The notes under the pieces are model-generated. The model searched no databases. It was not told where the DNA came from and saw only the letters and a program-made list of their open reading frames with translations. From Amycolatopsis tucumanensis (lineage in GTDB: Bacteria; Actinomycetota; Actinomycetes; Mycobacteriales; Pseudonocardiaceae): a DNA stretch of 64,000 bases. Within the stretch, counting starts at the first letter, position 1. Each line of letters begins with the position of its first letter. Where the stretch lies: the NCBI RefSeq assembly GCF_021654135.1, contig NZ_JAKGSD010000012.1, forward strand, positions 62,001 through 126,000. Reading direction: 5' to 3'. Below are positions 34,245 through 43,231 of this stretch, piece by piece. The position numbers and the translations under genes were made by a program.

Positions 34245-34316
34245 ATGTCATCTGATCGGAAGTGGGTGCACGCACAGTCGCGCCCCGGAGCCGAGCACGG
34301 CGGGGAACAGATTTGA
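34245..34316 (+). CDS. 23-residue leader peptide coupled to the MFS gene
   Basis: The ATG at 34245 has the best ribosome site in the area (AAGGAGG, eight bases upstream) and encodes MSSDRKWVHAQSRPGAEHGG plus three residues. Its TGA stop (34314-34316) overlaps the TTG start of the transporter by four bases. It could be a translational-coupling leader, an attenuation peptide or a small exported peptide. I recognise no family. Confidence 0.5.
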   Translation: MSSDRKWVHAQSRPGAEHGGEQI

Positions 34317-35530
34317 GCAGGCCGACGTTCTCCCGCCGCGGGACGTTCTGGTCCGCGGCTGCCGTTCTCGCCCTCTGCCTGTGGGCCAGCGGCGCACCCA
34401 GCGTGCTCTACCCGGTTTACGCCGCCGATTGGGGGCTGCCCTCGGTGGTCACCACGTCGGTGTTCGCGACGTATCCCCTCACCCTGCTCCTCATGCTGCT
34501 CTTCGCGGGAGGACTGTCCGATGTGATCGGACGTCGCCGGGCGATGCTGATCAGCATTGTGCTCATCGGCCTCGGCGCCGGGCTCTTCGCGATCGCGACG
34601 AACGTCGGAGTCCTCTTCGCCGGACGGGCCGTGCAGGGAATCGGCGTGGGGTTCGCCTTCTCCGCCGCCAGCGCCTCGCTCGTGGAGAACACGGTGTTCA
34701 CCAGCCCACGCGCTGCTGGAGCGGTGACGACACTGTCCACCTCGGGCGGGCTGACCCTCTCACTCGTGGTCGGCGGCGCACTCGCCCAGCTGCTGCCGTG
34801 GCCGCTGGTGCTCGCCCACGTCGTGCTCGCCGTCGTCGCACTCCTTTCCTTCCTGCTCGTGTACTGCACACCGGACGACCGGCCCGCGGGCTCCCGGTTC
34901 CTGCCCGAACTGCCCCGGGCGGCTCCCGGAACCCTGGGCGCGGTCACGACGGCCACTCTCGGGGTGGTTGTCGCCTATGCCGTCGGCGCGGTGTTCATGT
35001 CCCTTGGTGCGCAAATGGCCCGCCAGCTCGCCGGAACTGGCGACCTGTTCATCACGGGGCTGCTGCTCGGGCTGTCGAGCGCGGTGATCGGGACGACGGC
35101 GTTGCTGATCGGCCGTGTTCCGTCGGTGGTCGCGACCCTGATCGGTGCCGTGGTCTCGCTCATCGGCCTGATCCCCATGGTCGTGACCGCCGCGACCGGC
35201 TCCTTCGTCCAGTTCCTTCTCTGGTGCGTGATCTCCGGCGCCGGGTACTCGTTCTCGTTCAGCGGTGGGATCAGCCTCGCCGCGAAGGAGTCACCACCCT
35301 CGCACCGCGCACGAACGTTCTCGCTGGTGTACCTGATCGCGTATCTCCTTCAGACCGTGGTGGCGGTGGGCGCGGGCGCGCTGGCGACGGCGCTGGGACT
35401 CGCCGCTGCCATCGACTGGATCGCACCCGTCCTCGCCGTGCTGTCCGCCGCGCTCCTGGTCGGCTCGCTGGCGGGCATCCGGAAGGCTCGCCAGGGCAAG
35501 CTCCAACGCGTTCCAGCACTGACGTCGTGA
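34313..35530 (+). CDS. MFS transporter (drug/metabolite efflux type)
   Basis: A 405-residue protein with 12 predicted helices. The motif A-like loop is GGLSDVIGRRRAMLIS between helices 2 and 3, and motif C-like glycines lie in helix 5 (STSGGLTLSLVVGGALAQLL), typical of drug:proton antiporters. The TTG start is preferred because it is coupled (TTGA) to the 23-residue leader reading frame and starts just before a normal first helix. No regulator is adjacent on the same strand. The substrate is unknown. Confidence 0.85.
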   Translation: MSRPTFSRRGTFWSAAAVLALCLWASGAPSVLYPVYAADWGLPSVVTTSVFATYPLTLLLMLLFAGGLSDVIGRRRAMLISIVLIGLGAGLFAIATNVGVLFAGRAVQGIGVGFAFSAASASLVENTVFTSPRAAGAVTTLSTSGGLTLSLVVGGALAQLLPWPLVLAHVVLAVVALLSFLLVYCTPDDRPAGSRFLPELPRAAPGTLGAVTTATLGVVVAYAVGAVFMSLGAQMARQLAGTGDLFITGLLLGLSSAVIGTTALLIGRVPSVVATLIGAVVSLIGLIPMVVTAATGSFVQFLLWCVISGAGYSFSFSGGISLAAKESPPSHRARTFSLVYLIAYLLQTVVAVGAGALATALGLAAAIDWIAPVLAVLSAALLVGSLAGIRKARQGKLQRVPALTS

Positions 35531-35995
35531 CCGCCGCCGGCAACCCGATCAGGTGCACACGGCGGACCCCGTCCGCGAGGAGCTGGTGACGCCGGCCCGG
35601 TGCCGCGCCTGGACCAGGAAAGCACTGGAGCGCCTGAACCGGCTCATTCGCCGCCCGCACCGGCGCCCGCCAAAGGAGTCGCGCCGTTGCGGGTGCCCGC
35701 TGAGAACACCCGCGGCTCCGGATGGAGACACGTTCTGCTGGTCGACCGCTTTCAGCCGGTCGCGCTGAACATGAGCGCGGCTATCCCGATCGGCGGGTCG
35801 TGCTCACTGTGCTCCTGGTGGACAGTGGCGACCGCGGCCAGTCCACCTCGCCCGCGGATCCCGGCTTCGCCGCTGACCTCGGCGAAGCTCGAGCGTCCGT
35901 GTCGTCGGCGGTGCGGTGCCCGCTCCACGCTCCCCCATCGCTCCTGCTGCGCGCACCGCTGGGCGAAGTCGTGGCACCCCCGGGCAGGTACTATC
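35531..35995. other. 465-base region without an intact gene, containing gene fragments
   Basis: On the plus strand one frame reads HVLLVDRFQPVALNMSAA (about 35728-35780), closely matching the start of the broken gene at 38678. A different frame then reads VVLTVLLVDSGDRGQ and continues to about 35990. These look like rearranged remains of one or two genes, not a coding region. The 32-bp repeat 35733-35764 lies inside. Confidence 0.5.
35733..35764 (+). repeat. 32-bp direct repeat, left copy
   Basis: Identical to 38778-38809, with weaker similarity for about 20 further bases. The two copies flank the WYL regulator, PhnB-like and aldo-keto reductase genes. Confidence 0.9.
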
Positions 35996-36988
35996 TCAGT
36001 CCGGTGACCGGTCGCGGTCGCCGGATGCGCGGGCGGCACGCGCCGCCAGGTCGGCGAACGCCGCACGCAGCTGCGGTGGGCCGATCACCTCGATCTCGGC
36101 GTCGAACCGCGCCAGCCCGGCCGCGAGCGCGGTCCAGGACCACGCTCCGCTCAGCAGCCTGGTCCGTCCCGGCGCGACCTCCTCGACGACGCCGTCACCG
36201 GCGAACGGTGCCACGTCGGCGACGGGCAGGTCGAGGATCACCGCACCCCGGCACGGCCACACGTCGGCGGTGGCGGAGCCCTTGAACCGGGCGGCGAGGA
36301 ACGTCGCGACGTCACCGCCGGGAACCTTCTGCGGGGTGAACCGCGGCCCGTTCGGCACGCGCAACTCCATCCGGTCGGCCCGGTAGATCCGCCAGTCCGC
36401 ACGCGCGGCGTCCCAGCCGACCAGGTACCACCGTCCGTTCCGCACGACCAGGTGGTGCGGCTGCACCCGCCGCACCGGACGCGACTCGGCCACGCGGGAC
36501 GGCGACGCGTAGTCGAACCGCACCTCCTCGGTCGCCCGGATCGCCGAGCTCAGCGCGAGCAGCACGTCCGTGCCGACCTGGGTGGGGCTCCCGGCCGGGG
36601 TGATCTCGAGCAGGTCGGCGCGCTGCCGCAGACGCGCGGGCATCACCTGGCGCACGGTGGCGAGCGCACGGGCCGCGGCCTCCTCGATGCCGGCGCCGGT
36701 CCCGACGGCGATCCGCAGCGCCACCGCGAGCGCCACCGCCTGCTCCTCGTCGAACAGCAACGGCGGCATCTGACTACCGCCTTCGAGCCGGTAACCGCCT
36801 TCGGGCCCCTTGATCGCCTTGACGGGGTAACCGAGTTCACGCAACCGGTCGACGTCGCGGCGCACGGTCCGTTCGCTGACGCCCAGGCGGCCGGCGAGCA
36901 GAGCGCCCGGCCAGTCCCGGCGGACCTGCAGCAGGGACAGCAGCGAAAGGAGGCGACCCGAGGTCGCCGCCGCGGAAGCGGTCGGCAT
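35996..36988 (-). CDS. HTH/WYL-domain transcriptional regulator (YafY/DeoR-like)
   Basis: A 330-residue regulator. The N-terminal helix-turn-helix contains LAGRLGVSERTVRRDVDRLR, followed by a wing GPEGGYRLEGG. The WYL domain (residues about 145-220) contains RPVRRVQPHHLVVRNGRWYL and GWDAARADWRIYRADRM. The ATG at 36986-36988 gives the normal length. It diverges from a PhnB-like/aldo-keto reductase pair, and a 14-base inverted repeat lies in the gap, so it is the probable regulator of that pair. Confidence 0.9.
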   Translation of the reverse strand: MPTASAAATSGRLLSLLSLLQVRRDWPGALLAGRLGVSERTVRRDVDRLRELGYPVKAIKGPEGGYRLEGGSQMPPLLFDEEQAVALAVALRIAVGTGAGIEEAAARALATVRQVMPARLRQRADLLEITPAGSPTQVGTDVLLALSSAIRATEEVRFDYASPSRVAESRPVRRVQPHHLVVRNGRWYLVGWDAARADWRIYRADRMELRVPNGPRFTPQKVPGGDVATFLAARFKGSATADVWPCRGAVILDLPVADVAPFAGDGVVEEVAPGRTRLLSGAWSWTALAAGLARFDAEIEVIGPPQLRAAFADLAARAARASGDRDRSPD

Positions 36989-37041
36989 GAATTCGATGAT
37001 GCCACCAGAAGAGGACGATCCCTGGCCGCTACCGCTGAGAC

Positions 37042-37083
37042 AGTGGTTCTCGTCGCCGGAAACTCCCGACGACGAGAACCACT
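37042..37083. promoter_or_regulatory. 14-bp perfect inverted repeat upstream of the PhnB-like gene
   Basis: AGTGGTTCTCGTCG (37042-37055) is repeated inverted at 37070-37083 with a 14-base spacer. It ends 20 bases before the PhnB-like ATG and lies in the promoter gap of the divergent WYL gene. The most likely meaning is an operator for the WYL protein; a long-stem attenuator is possible. Confidence 0.65.
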
Positions 37084-37103
37084 CACAAAGGACCGGAAAA
37101 GCC

Positions 37104-37565
37104 ATGTCGCTCAACGCTGTCGCCCACCTGAACTTCACCGGCCAGGCCCGCGCCGCACTGGAGTTCTATCAGTCGGTCTTCGGTGGACAGACCACCGTCG
37201 TCACCTACGGCGACTTCGGCATGCCCGCCGGGCTGCCCGATGCCACCAAGGTCGTCTTCGGCCAGCTCACCGCCGACAACGGCTTCCGGGTGATGGCCTA
37301 CGACGTGCCCGGCACCGACGGGCCCGCCGTTCCGGCCACCCCGGCCACCCGACGCGAAAACGGCACCACCCTCACCACGGAGCGCTTTTTCCTGTCCGTC
37401 CGCGGCGAGACCGTCGACGAGGTCTCGCCCGTGTGGAAGGGCCTCGCCGAAGGCGCCGCGATCGTCGAAGAATTCGGGCCCTCCCAGTGGGCGCCCGCCT
37501 TCGGCATGCTGACCGACCGGTTCGGCGTCACCTGGATCATCGACGTCGCGACCGCGCACGCCTGA
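37104..37565 (+). CDS. VOC/glyoxalase-superfamily protein, PhnB-like
   Basis: A 153-residue protein of the PhnB / 3-demethylubiquinone-methyltransferase-like branch. It begins AVAHLNFTGQARAALEFYQS and ends with GMLTDRFGVTWIIDV, both typical. The usual metal-binding glutamate/histidine pattern is only partly present, so enzyme activity is uncertain. It sits 68 bases ahead of the aldo-keto reductase gene with which it is probably co-transcribed. Confidence 0.85.
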   Translation: MSLNAVAHLNFTGQARAALEFYQSVFGGQTTVVTYGDFGMPAGLPDATKVVFGQLTADNGFRVMAYDVPGTDGPAVPATPATRRENGTTLTTERFFLSVRGETVDEVSPVWKGLAEGAAIVEEFGPSQWAPAFGMLTDRFGVTWIIDVATAHA

Positions 37566-37632
37566 CTCACCACCCGCTCGCCGCGGGGGACGGCCGGTCC
37601 GGCCGTTCCCCGCGACCTGAAGGAGAAGCTCT

Positions 37633-38694
37633 TTGCAGACCCGTCCCCTCGGCCGCACCGGCATCCAGGTCAGCACCTACACCCTGGGCACGATGATGTT
37701 CGGCCCGTACGGCAACCCCGACCCCGAAGCGTGCGTCCGCATCGTCCACCGCGCGCTCGACGGCGGCATCAACACCATCGACACCGCCGACGTCTACGGC
37801 GACGGCGAAACCGAGCGGATCGTCGGGAAGGCCCTGCGCGGCCGTCGCGACGACGTCGTCCTCGCCACCAAGGGCAACGGGGCGATGGGCCCCGGCGCGA
37901 ACCAGCGTGGCAACTCCCGCCGCTGGATCATCTCGGCCGTCGAAGGGTCGTTGCGCCGGCTCGGCGTCGACCACCTCGACCTCTACCAGCTCCACCACCC
38001 CGAGCCCGGCACCGACATCGAGGAGCCGATGAGCGCGCTGACCGATCTGCTGCGGGCGGGCAAGGTGCGGGCGATCGGCCACTCCAACCTGCCGGCCTCG
38101 GAGATCGTCGAAGCCCAATGGGTGGCGCAGCGGCGGGGGCTGGCCCGGTTCCGCACCGAGCAGCTGCACTACTCCATCCTCAACCGCGGTGTGGAGAACG
38201 AGATCCTGCCGGTGTGCCGGCGCTACGAGATGGGTGTCCTCGTCTGGAGCCCCTTGTCGATGGGACTGCTCACCGGCCGGTACCGCAAGAACGGTACAGC
38301 GGAGGTTTCGGCAGGCCGGATGCACTGGGTGCCCAGGCACATGACCGACGAACGCAAGATCGACGCCGTCGAAGCCCTCCTCCCCATCGCCGGCCAGGCC
38401 GGAATCCCGTTGCGGCACATGGCGATGGCGTTCACCACGGCCCACCCCGCGGTCACCTCGGCGATCATCGGCCCGCGCACGGAGGAACAACTGGACGACC
38501 TGCTCGCCGGAGCCGGCACCCAGCTCGGCGACGACCTCCTGGACCGGATCGACGAGATCGTCCCGCCCGGCACCGACCTCGGACCGGTGGACGTGGCCTA
38601 CGAGCCGCCGCACCTCAGGCAGCCGCAACTCCGTCGCCGCGGCGCCGCGGCCCCGGGGCAGCCGTACACTGTCGCTGATGAGCGGAAACGCTGA
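37633..38694 (+). CDS. Aldo/keto reductase
   Basis: A 353-residue NADPH-dependent reductase with a TIM barrel. The catalytic tetrad is visible: Asp and Tyr in NTIDTADVYGDGETE, Lys in VVLATKGNG and His in YQLHHPEPG. The TTG start at 37633 is supported by AAGGAG eight bases upstream. It resembles YajO/Tas-type members that reduce aldehydes or ketones. The Arg/Pro-rich last 25 residues are unlike the family and run into the start of the next reading frame. Confidence 0.9.
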   Translation: MQTRPLGRTGIQVSTYTLGTMMFGPYGNPDPEACVRIVHRALDGGINTIDTADVYGDGETERIVGKALRGRRDDVVLATKGNGAMGPGANQRGNSRRWIISAVEGSLRRLGVDHLDLYQLHHPEPGTDIEEPMSALTDLLRAGKVRAIGHSNLPASEIVEAQWVAQRRGLARFRTEQLHYSILNRGVENEILPVCRRYEMGVLVWSPLSMGLLTGRYRKNGTAEVSAGRMHWVPRHMTDERKIDAVEALLPIAGQAGIPLRHMAMAFTTAHPAVTSAIIGPRTEEQLDDLLAGAGTQLGDDLLDRIDEIVPPGTDLGPVDVAYEPPHLRQPQLRRRGAAAPGQPYTVADERKR

Positions 38695-39383
38695 ACCTGG
38701 CTCTCTACTGTCCCGCTTCACCCCGCCGCGGCGGCGGACGTTCGCCCCCTGGTACGTGACACGCCTGCGTTCGCATTTTCTGCTGGTCGACCGCTTTCAG
38801 CCGGTCGCGGTCAGCATGAGCACGAACGGGCGCGTGGTGGATGTCGTGTCCTGGGCGTCGTCGGCCGCCGCGCCGGAGAAGCTGGGCTGGCCCAATCGCC
38901 GGGTCGTGCCGGGTGAAGACCGGTTGCTGGTGCAGGATCTGCCGGACGGTGCAGGTGTCGTGTTCGAGGTGACCGCCGACGGCCGGCTGGACCTGCCCGA
39001 GCACATCCCGGCCGCCATGGGCGACGAACTGGCGTTCGTCTGCGTGCAGCGCGCCGACAAGCGCCCCTGGAACTTCGAGCCGGAAACGCAGCCGTGGATG
39101 GTGCAGGCCCGGAACACGCTCTGCGCAGGCAAGTGGAGCTCTCGTCGTACCTGTCGTACTCGCTGTCAGGCCTTCCTGCAGGAGTTCCAAGCGGTGAATC
39201 CCGAGTTGACCATTCACGGCGACGTGGCCGCCGGGGACGTGACCGTCGGCCTGACTTTCGGGCTTCCCCACTTGCCTGACGTCCGGTTCCGGCGCCGCGA
39301 CCACCCCTTCGACGAAGGAAGACCTCCTCAGCGGGCTGATCGACGCCCTGGCGCCACACGCACCCGGCCTCACGGACGTCTAG
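38678..39383 (+). pseudogene. Degraded gene of unknown family
   Basis: The ATG at 38678 has TACACT seven bases upstream, so the gene was probably leaderless. Coding sense is good to about codon 150 (SHFLLVDRFQPVAVSM, then LQDLPDGAGVVFEVTADG). It then shifts frame to VELSSYLSYSLSG (about 39132), back to FLQEFQAVNPELTIHG, and finally to a third frame ending DALAPHAPGLTDV with TAG at 39381-39383. At least three frameshifts are needed, so it is unlikely to make a full product. I do not recognise the family. A fragment of the same gene type lies at 35728-35780. Confidence 0.6.
38778..38809 (+). repeat. 32-bp direct repeat, right copy
   Basis: Identical to 35733-35764. It encodes LLVDRFQPVA in the degraded gene starting at 38678. 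Confidence 0.9.
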
Positions 39384-39437
39384 TGGGCGGTGCGTAGGGT
39401 CACCACTGGCGGCACCATTCAGCGAGAACGGAGAGGT

Positions 39438-40208
39438 ATGGACGACCGGGTGATCGCGCCGGATGGCACTCCGCTCGCGGTGCAGCGCCGGGGCAGCGGG
39501 CCGCCCCTCGTGCTGCTCGCCGGGCAGGCCAACAATCACACCTGGTGGGACTCCGCCCGCGCCGACTTCGCCCGCACCACCATCACGATGGACTACCGCG
39601 GCACCGGCGCCAGCGGCAAACCCGACGTGCCCTACTCGACCCCGCTGTTCGCCGACGACGTCATCGCCGTGCTGGACGGGCTCGGCATCGAGCAGGCCGA
39701 CGTGTACGGCACCTCGATGGGCGGCCGGGTGGCGCAGTGGCTGGCGATCCGCCACCCCCACCGGGTGCGCCGGCTCGTGCTCGGCTGCGCCTCCCCGGGC
39801 GGACCGCACGCCGTCGAGCGGTCGGCCGAGGTGCGCCGCGCCCTGCTGCGCCCGGACGCCCGCGAGACGCTGGCCGACCTGATGTACACGCCGGGATGGC
39901 GGGCGACCCACCCCGGCCCGTACCGCACGCTCGGCGACCCGTCGATGCCCCCGCACGCCCGCAAACACCACCTGCGGGCCAGCGACCAGCACGACGCCTG
40001 GGACGCCCTCCCCCAGATCACCGCCCCGACGCTCGTCCTGCACGGCGAAGACGACCGGCTCACCCCCGCCACCAACGCCACCCTGCTCGCCCAGCGCATC
40101 CCCGGCGCCCGCCTGCACGTCTTCCCCGGCGCGCGCCACGCCTACTTCGAGGAATGCCGCCCTCAAGCCAGCACCCTCGTCACCGACTTCCTCACCGCAG
40201 AAGACTAG
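39438..40208 (+). CDS. Alpha/beta hydrolase
   Basis: A 256-residue hydrolase. The nucleophile elbow is YGTSMGGRVAQ (Ser), an acid lies in LHGEDDRLTPA (Asp) and the terminal His is in GARHAYFEE. The N-terminal APDGTPLAVQRRGSGPPLVL is typical of the 3-oxoadipate-enol-lactonase/haloperoxidase group. The ATG follows GGAGAGG. The substrate is unknown. Its end overlaps the convergent lipoprotein gene by four bases. Confidence 0.88.
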   Translation: MDDRVIAPDGTPLAVQRRGSGPPLVLLAGQANNHTWWDSARADFARTTITMDYRGTGASGKPDVPYSTPLFADDVIAVLDGLGIEQADVYGTSMGGRVAQWLAIRHPHRVRRLVLGCASPGGPHAVERSAEVRRALLRPDARETLADLMYTPGWRATHPGPYRTLGDPSMPPHARKHHLRASDQHDAWDALPQITAPTLVLHGEDDRLTPATNATLLAQRIPGARLHVFPGARHAYFEECRPQASTLVTDFLTAED

Positions 40209-41089
40209 GCATCAGCCGCAACGCGCTCGATAGCCTGCACCGCGACCTCGGGCTGGTCGACGTAGATGTAGTGGCCGCTGTCCGGCGCCGTGACCGGGTT
40301 GCTGTCGCTGGACAGCTTCAGCCACTTGTCCTGCCCCGCGGCCCACGCCTGCTCCAGCGCGGCGCCGTACTCGGGGACGGCGCCGAGGTAGGGCTGCCCG
40401 TGCCGGATCACCTCCACCGGGATGTCCCCGGCGTCACCCACCTCCCCGTCCTGCATGGTCAGCAGCTCCGGGTTCTCGCCGCCGTAGACCGCCAGGCTCT
40501 GCGCGCGCAGCTCGGCCGCCGGGCCGGTGGCCGACTCCGGAATCGCCGCCGTGGTGTCGCCGATGATGGTCGACGGCGTGGCGTCCATCAGCACGAGCCC
40601 CGCGACCCGGTCGCGGTGGGCGGGCGCGTAGCGGGCGGCGATCAGCCCGCCCAGCGAGTGCCCGGCCAGCACCACGGGACTGTCGCCGGCGACCCGGTCC
40701 AGCACCCCGGTGAGGATCCGGCCCGCGCTGTCGAACGTCTGCGGCCCGCCCGGCTGGTCACTCGCGCCCTCGCCGAGCCGGTCGTAGGAACAGACCCGGC
40801 CCTTCGCGCTCAGCGTCTGCTGGAACCCGGCCAGCTTGTCCAGACCATCGCCGAGCCCCGCCAGCAGGACGACGACCGGCCGGTCTTCCATCTCGGTACC
40901 GGAACAGGACACGTTCACCGAACGGCCGTCGACGGTGATCTTCGTCGTGCCGGAGATCGGCTCCGGACCGGCGGCCGCCGACGTCGGGGCGTCCGACGAC
41001 TCGGCGGCCTCGTCGCACCCGGCCAGCACCGGCCCGGCGAGGGCGCACAGCAGCGCGGCGACAGCGGTTGACTTGATGTTGCGGAACAT
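40205..41089 (-). CDS. Secreted alpha/beta hydrolase lipoprotein
   Basis: A 294-residue exported hydrolase. The lipobox VLAGC places the lipidated Cys at residue 25, so the enzyme is anchored outside the membrane. The nucleophile is in VLAGHSLGGLIAAR, the oxyanion region in VVVLLAGLGDGLDKL, and the terminal His in APDSGHYIYVDQPE. It lies 111 bases downstream of the NarL-type response regulator gene in the same direction, so it may be in, or a target of, that two-component unit. Confidence 0.88.
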   Translation of the reverse strand: MFRNIKSTAVAALLCALAGPVLAGCDEAAESSDAPTSAAAGPEPISGTTKITVDGRSVNVSCSGTEMEDRPVVVLLAGLGDGLDKLAGFQQTLSAKGRVCSYDRLGEGASDQPGGPQTFDSAGRILTGVLDRVAGDSPVVLAGHSLGGLIAARYAPAHRDRVAGLVLMDATPSTIIGDTTAAIPESATGPAAELRAQSLAVYGGENPELLTMQDGEVGDAGDIPVEVIRHGQPYLGAVPEYGAALEQAWAAGQDKWLKLSSDSNPVTAPDSGHYIYVDQPEVAVQAIERVAADA

Positions 41090-41200
41090 TCAGTTCTCCA
41101 GTGGGAATCTTCGATCAGCGCCACGCACGCTAGAGGTGCGGAGGGGTCCGAAAGATCCCCGCGGAGTGGACATTCGCGGGTAGCTCGCGCGGGGGACAGA

Positions 41201-41851
41201 TCAGTCCGCCAGGCCGTGGCGAAAGGCGTAGACCACGGCCTGCACACGGTCCCGCAGGTCGAGCTTGGTGAGAATCCGCGAAACGTAGGTCTTCACGGTC
41301 TCCTGGCTGAGCACCAGCGCCGCGGCGATCTCGCTGTTGGACCGGCCATCGGCGATCAGACGCAGAACCTCCAGCTCACGCGGGGTCAGCGGGGTCTCCT
41401 CGGCGGTGTCCTGCGGCGGGCGGATCCGCGCGGCGAACCGGCCGATGAGCCGGCGGGTCACCTCCGGAGCCACCAAAGCGGCTCCCGTCGCGACCGTGCG
41501 GATGCCGTGCAGCAGCTGCGCCGGCGGTGCGTCTTTCAGGAGGAACCCGCTGGCGCCCGCGCGCAGCGCCTCGTAGACGTATTCGTCGAGGTTGAACGTG
41601 GTCACCACGAGCACCTTGACCGGCTGAGCCACCCCGGCGCCGGCCAGCAGACGGGTCGCCTCGATGCCGTCGAGGACCGGCATCCGCACGTCCATCACCA
41701 CGACGTCCGGCCGCAGCCGGGCGGCGAGGTCGACGGCGGTGCGGCCGTCGCCGCACTCGCCGGCCACCTCGAGATCGGGCTGGGCGTCGATGATCGTGGT
41801 GAACCCGGCGCGGATCAGCGCCTGGTCGTCACACACCAGGACGCGGGTCAT
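41201..41851 (-). CDS. NarL/LuxR-type response regulator
   Basis: A 216-residue regulator. The receiver domain has the acidic pocket CDD (residues 7-9), the phospho-acceptor Asp54 in VVMDVRMPVLDG, and Lys in LLKDAPPAQLL. The C-terminal LuxR helix-turn-helix is LTPRELEVLRLIADGRSNSE, then IAAALVLSQETVKTYVSRIL. The ATG overlaps the kinase stop by four bases, so kinase and regulator are made together. Confidence 0.93.
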   Translation of the reverse strand: MTRVLVCDDQALIRAGFTTIIDAQPDLEVAGECGDGRTAVDLAARLRPDVVVMDVRMPVLDGIEATRLLAGAGVAQPVKVLVVTTFNLDEYVYEALRAGASGFLLKDAPPAQLLHGIRTVATGAALVAPEVTRRLIGRFAARIRPPQDTAEETPLTPRELEVLRLIADGRSNSEIAAALVLSQETVKTYVSRILTKLDLRDRVQAVVYAFRHGLAD

Positions 41852-42972
41852 GACGCGCTGCCCGCCGGAATGCGGGCCTGCACCACGAACCCGCCGTCGT
41901 CCTGCCGGGCGGTCCGGAATTCGCCGCCGAGCCCGCCGACCCGTTCGCCAAGCCCGGCCAGCCCCCGCCCGCTGCCACCGACCGGCGCGGTCACCGAACC
42001 CGCGCTGTCGGTGGCGACCTCGACCGTGATCTCCCGGTTCCCGTGCCGCACCAGGACACTGGTGCGGCTGCCGTGGGCGTACTTGAGCGCGTTCGTCAAC
42101 GCCTCTTGCACGACGCGGTAGGCCGTCGCTCCGGCGGCGCCGGTGGGCGGGCCGCCTTCCTCGGTGTACTCCACCGGCTGGCCGGCTTGCCGGGCCTGCT
42201 CCACGAGCGCGCGCAGATCGCTCCGCGGCTCGTGCTGGGGGTCGAGCACGTCGAGCAGCTGCCGCAGATCGGTGATGGCCTGCCGGCCGGAACCGGTGAC
42301 GGCGGACAGCGCCTGGTCGAGGCGATCACCGGTCAGGTACCGCGCCGCCTCGGTCTGCACGACCATCGCCGTCACGTGGTGGGTGACGACGTCGTGCAGT
42401 TCCCGGGCGATCCGGGTGCGTTCGGCGAGGCGGGCGGTCTCGGCGGCGTGCAGACGGCGTTCCGCTTCCGCGGCCCGGGACTGGCGCAGCCTGCTCCCGA
42501 TACCCCAGAGCAGAACCAGGGCCAGGTAGAACGACACGAACCCGGCCACGCCTTCGGCCGGCTCGGGACCGGAGAGGGCGATGGCCAGCGGGACGTAGGC
42601 CACCGACGCCACGATCGCGGCCGTCCACCGCCACCGGTCCAGGTGCGCCCCGGCGCTGATCAGCGCGATCGGCAGCGCGGTGCCCGCGACCGTGTGGTAA
42701 CCGTGCAACTGGTCGAGCGCGAACCCCGTCGAGACCAAAGCGAGGCAGGCGGCCGGGAGGCGCCTGCGGATGATCAGCGGAAGGCATTCGAGGGCGACCA
42801 CCGCGACGCCCAGCGCGTCCAGGGGACGGTCCGGGACGTCGCCGAGCCGCGTGCCGTTGTTCTGCAGCGCGGGGATCAGCGACGGCAGGAGCAGCACCAG
42901 CGCGAGCGGCGCGTCGCGGACCGTGACGTCGAAGCGCCACCACCGATCCGCACGGCGTCGGACGACGATCAC
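41848..42972 (-). CDS. Membrane sensor histidine kinase (NarL-type, HisKA_3)
   Basis: A 374-residue kinase with four to five N-terminal helices (about residues 18-165) and no large extracellular domain. A coiled-coil region precedes the phospho-acceptor His in TRIARELHDVVTHHVTAMVV. The HATPase domain has an N-box VVQEALTNALKYAHG and a G-box SGRGLAGLGERVGGL. The start is GTG (42970-42972). This architecture often senses envelope stress. It partners the regulator at 41201. Confidence 0.92.
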   Translation of the reverse strand: MIVVRRRADRWWRFDVTVRDAPLALVLLLPSLIPALQNNGTRLGDVPDRPLDALGVAVVALECLPLIIRRRLPAACLALVSTGFALDQLHGYHTVAGTALPIALISAGAHLDRWRWTAAIVASVAYVPLAIALSGPEPAEGVAGFVSFYLALVLLWGIGSRLRQSRAAEAERRLHAAETARLAERTRIARELHDVVTHHVTAMVVQTEAARYLTGDRLDQALSAVTGSGRQAITDLRQLLDVLDPQHEPRSDLRALVEQARQAGQPVEYTEEGGPPTGAAGATAYRVVQEALTNALKYAHGSRTSVLVRHGNREITVEVATDSAGSVTAPVGGSGRGLAGLGERVGGLGGEFRTARQDDGGFVVQARIPAGSAS

Positions 42973-43006
42973 GGGAGGAGAGTAGTGGCCCCGGGGAGGA
43001 CGTCGT

Positions 43007-43183
43007 TCAGTGGCTGCCGTCGGAGTCGGCGACCGCGGTGACGTCGACCAGGCGGGCGAAGACGACCATCGCGGTGATCGAGCCGGCCACCACGCCGATC
43101 GCGAGGTTCGCGGCCATCGGGATGTCGGACACCACCGGCTCCAGCACCAGGCACAGGACCATCAGGAACACCCCGGCCGACAC
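43007..43183 (-). CDS. Possible small two-helix membrane protein
   Basis: An open frame of 58 codons from a GTG at 43181-43183 encodes VSAGVFLMVLCLVLEPVVSD, a second hydrophobic helix (ANLAIGVVAGSITAMVVFA) and a polar end. The composition is convincing for a membrane protein, but no clear ribosome site is seen. A frameshifted extension to an ATG at 43237-43239 (MIGQTMINVRGR) would give about 76 residues. It ends 34 bases before the histidine kinase start and could be co-transcribed with it. Confidence 0.35.
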   Translation of the reverse strand: MSAGVFLMVLCLVLEPVVSDIPMAANLAIGVVAGSITAMVVFARLVDVTAVADSDGSH

Positions 43184-43231
43184 CCGGGTGCGCGCGCCAC
43201 CGGCCGCGGACGTTGATCATCGTCTGGCCGA

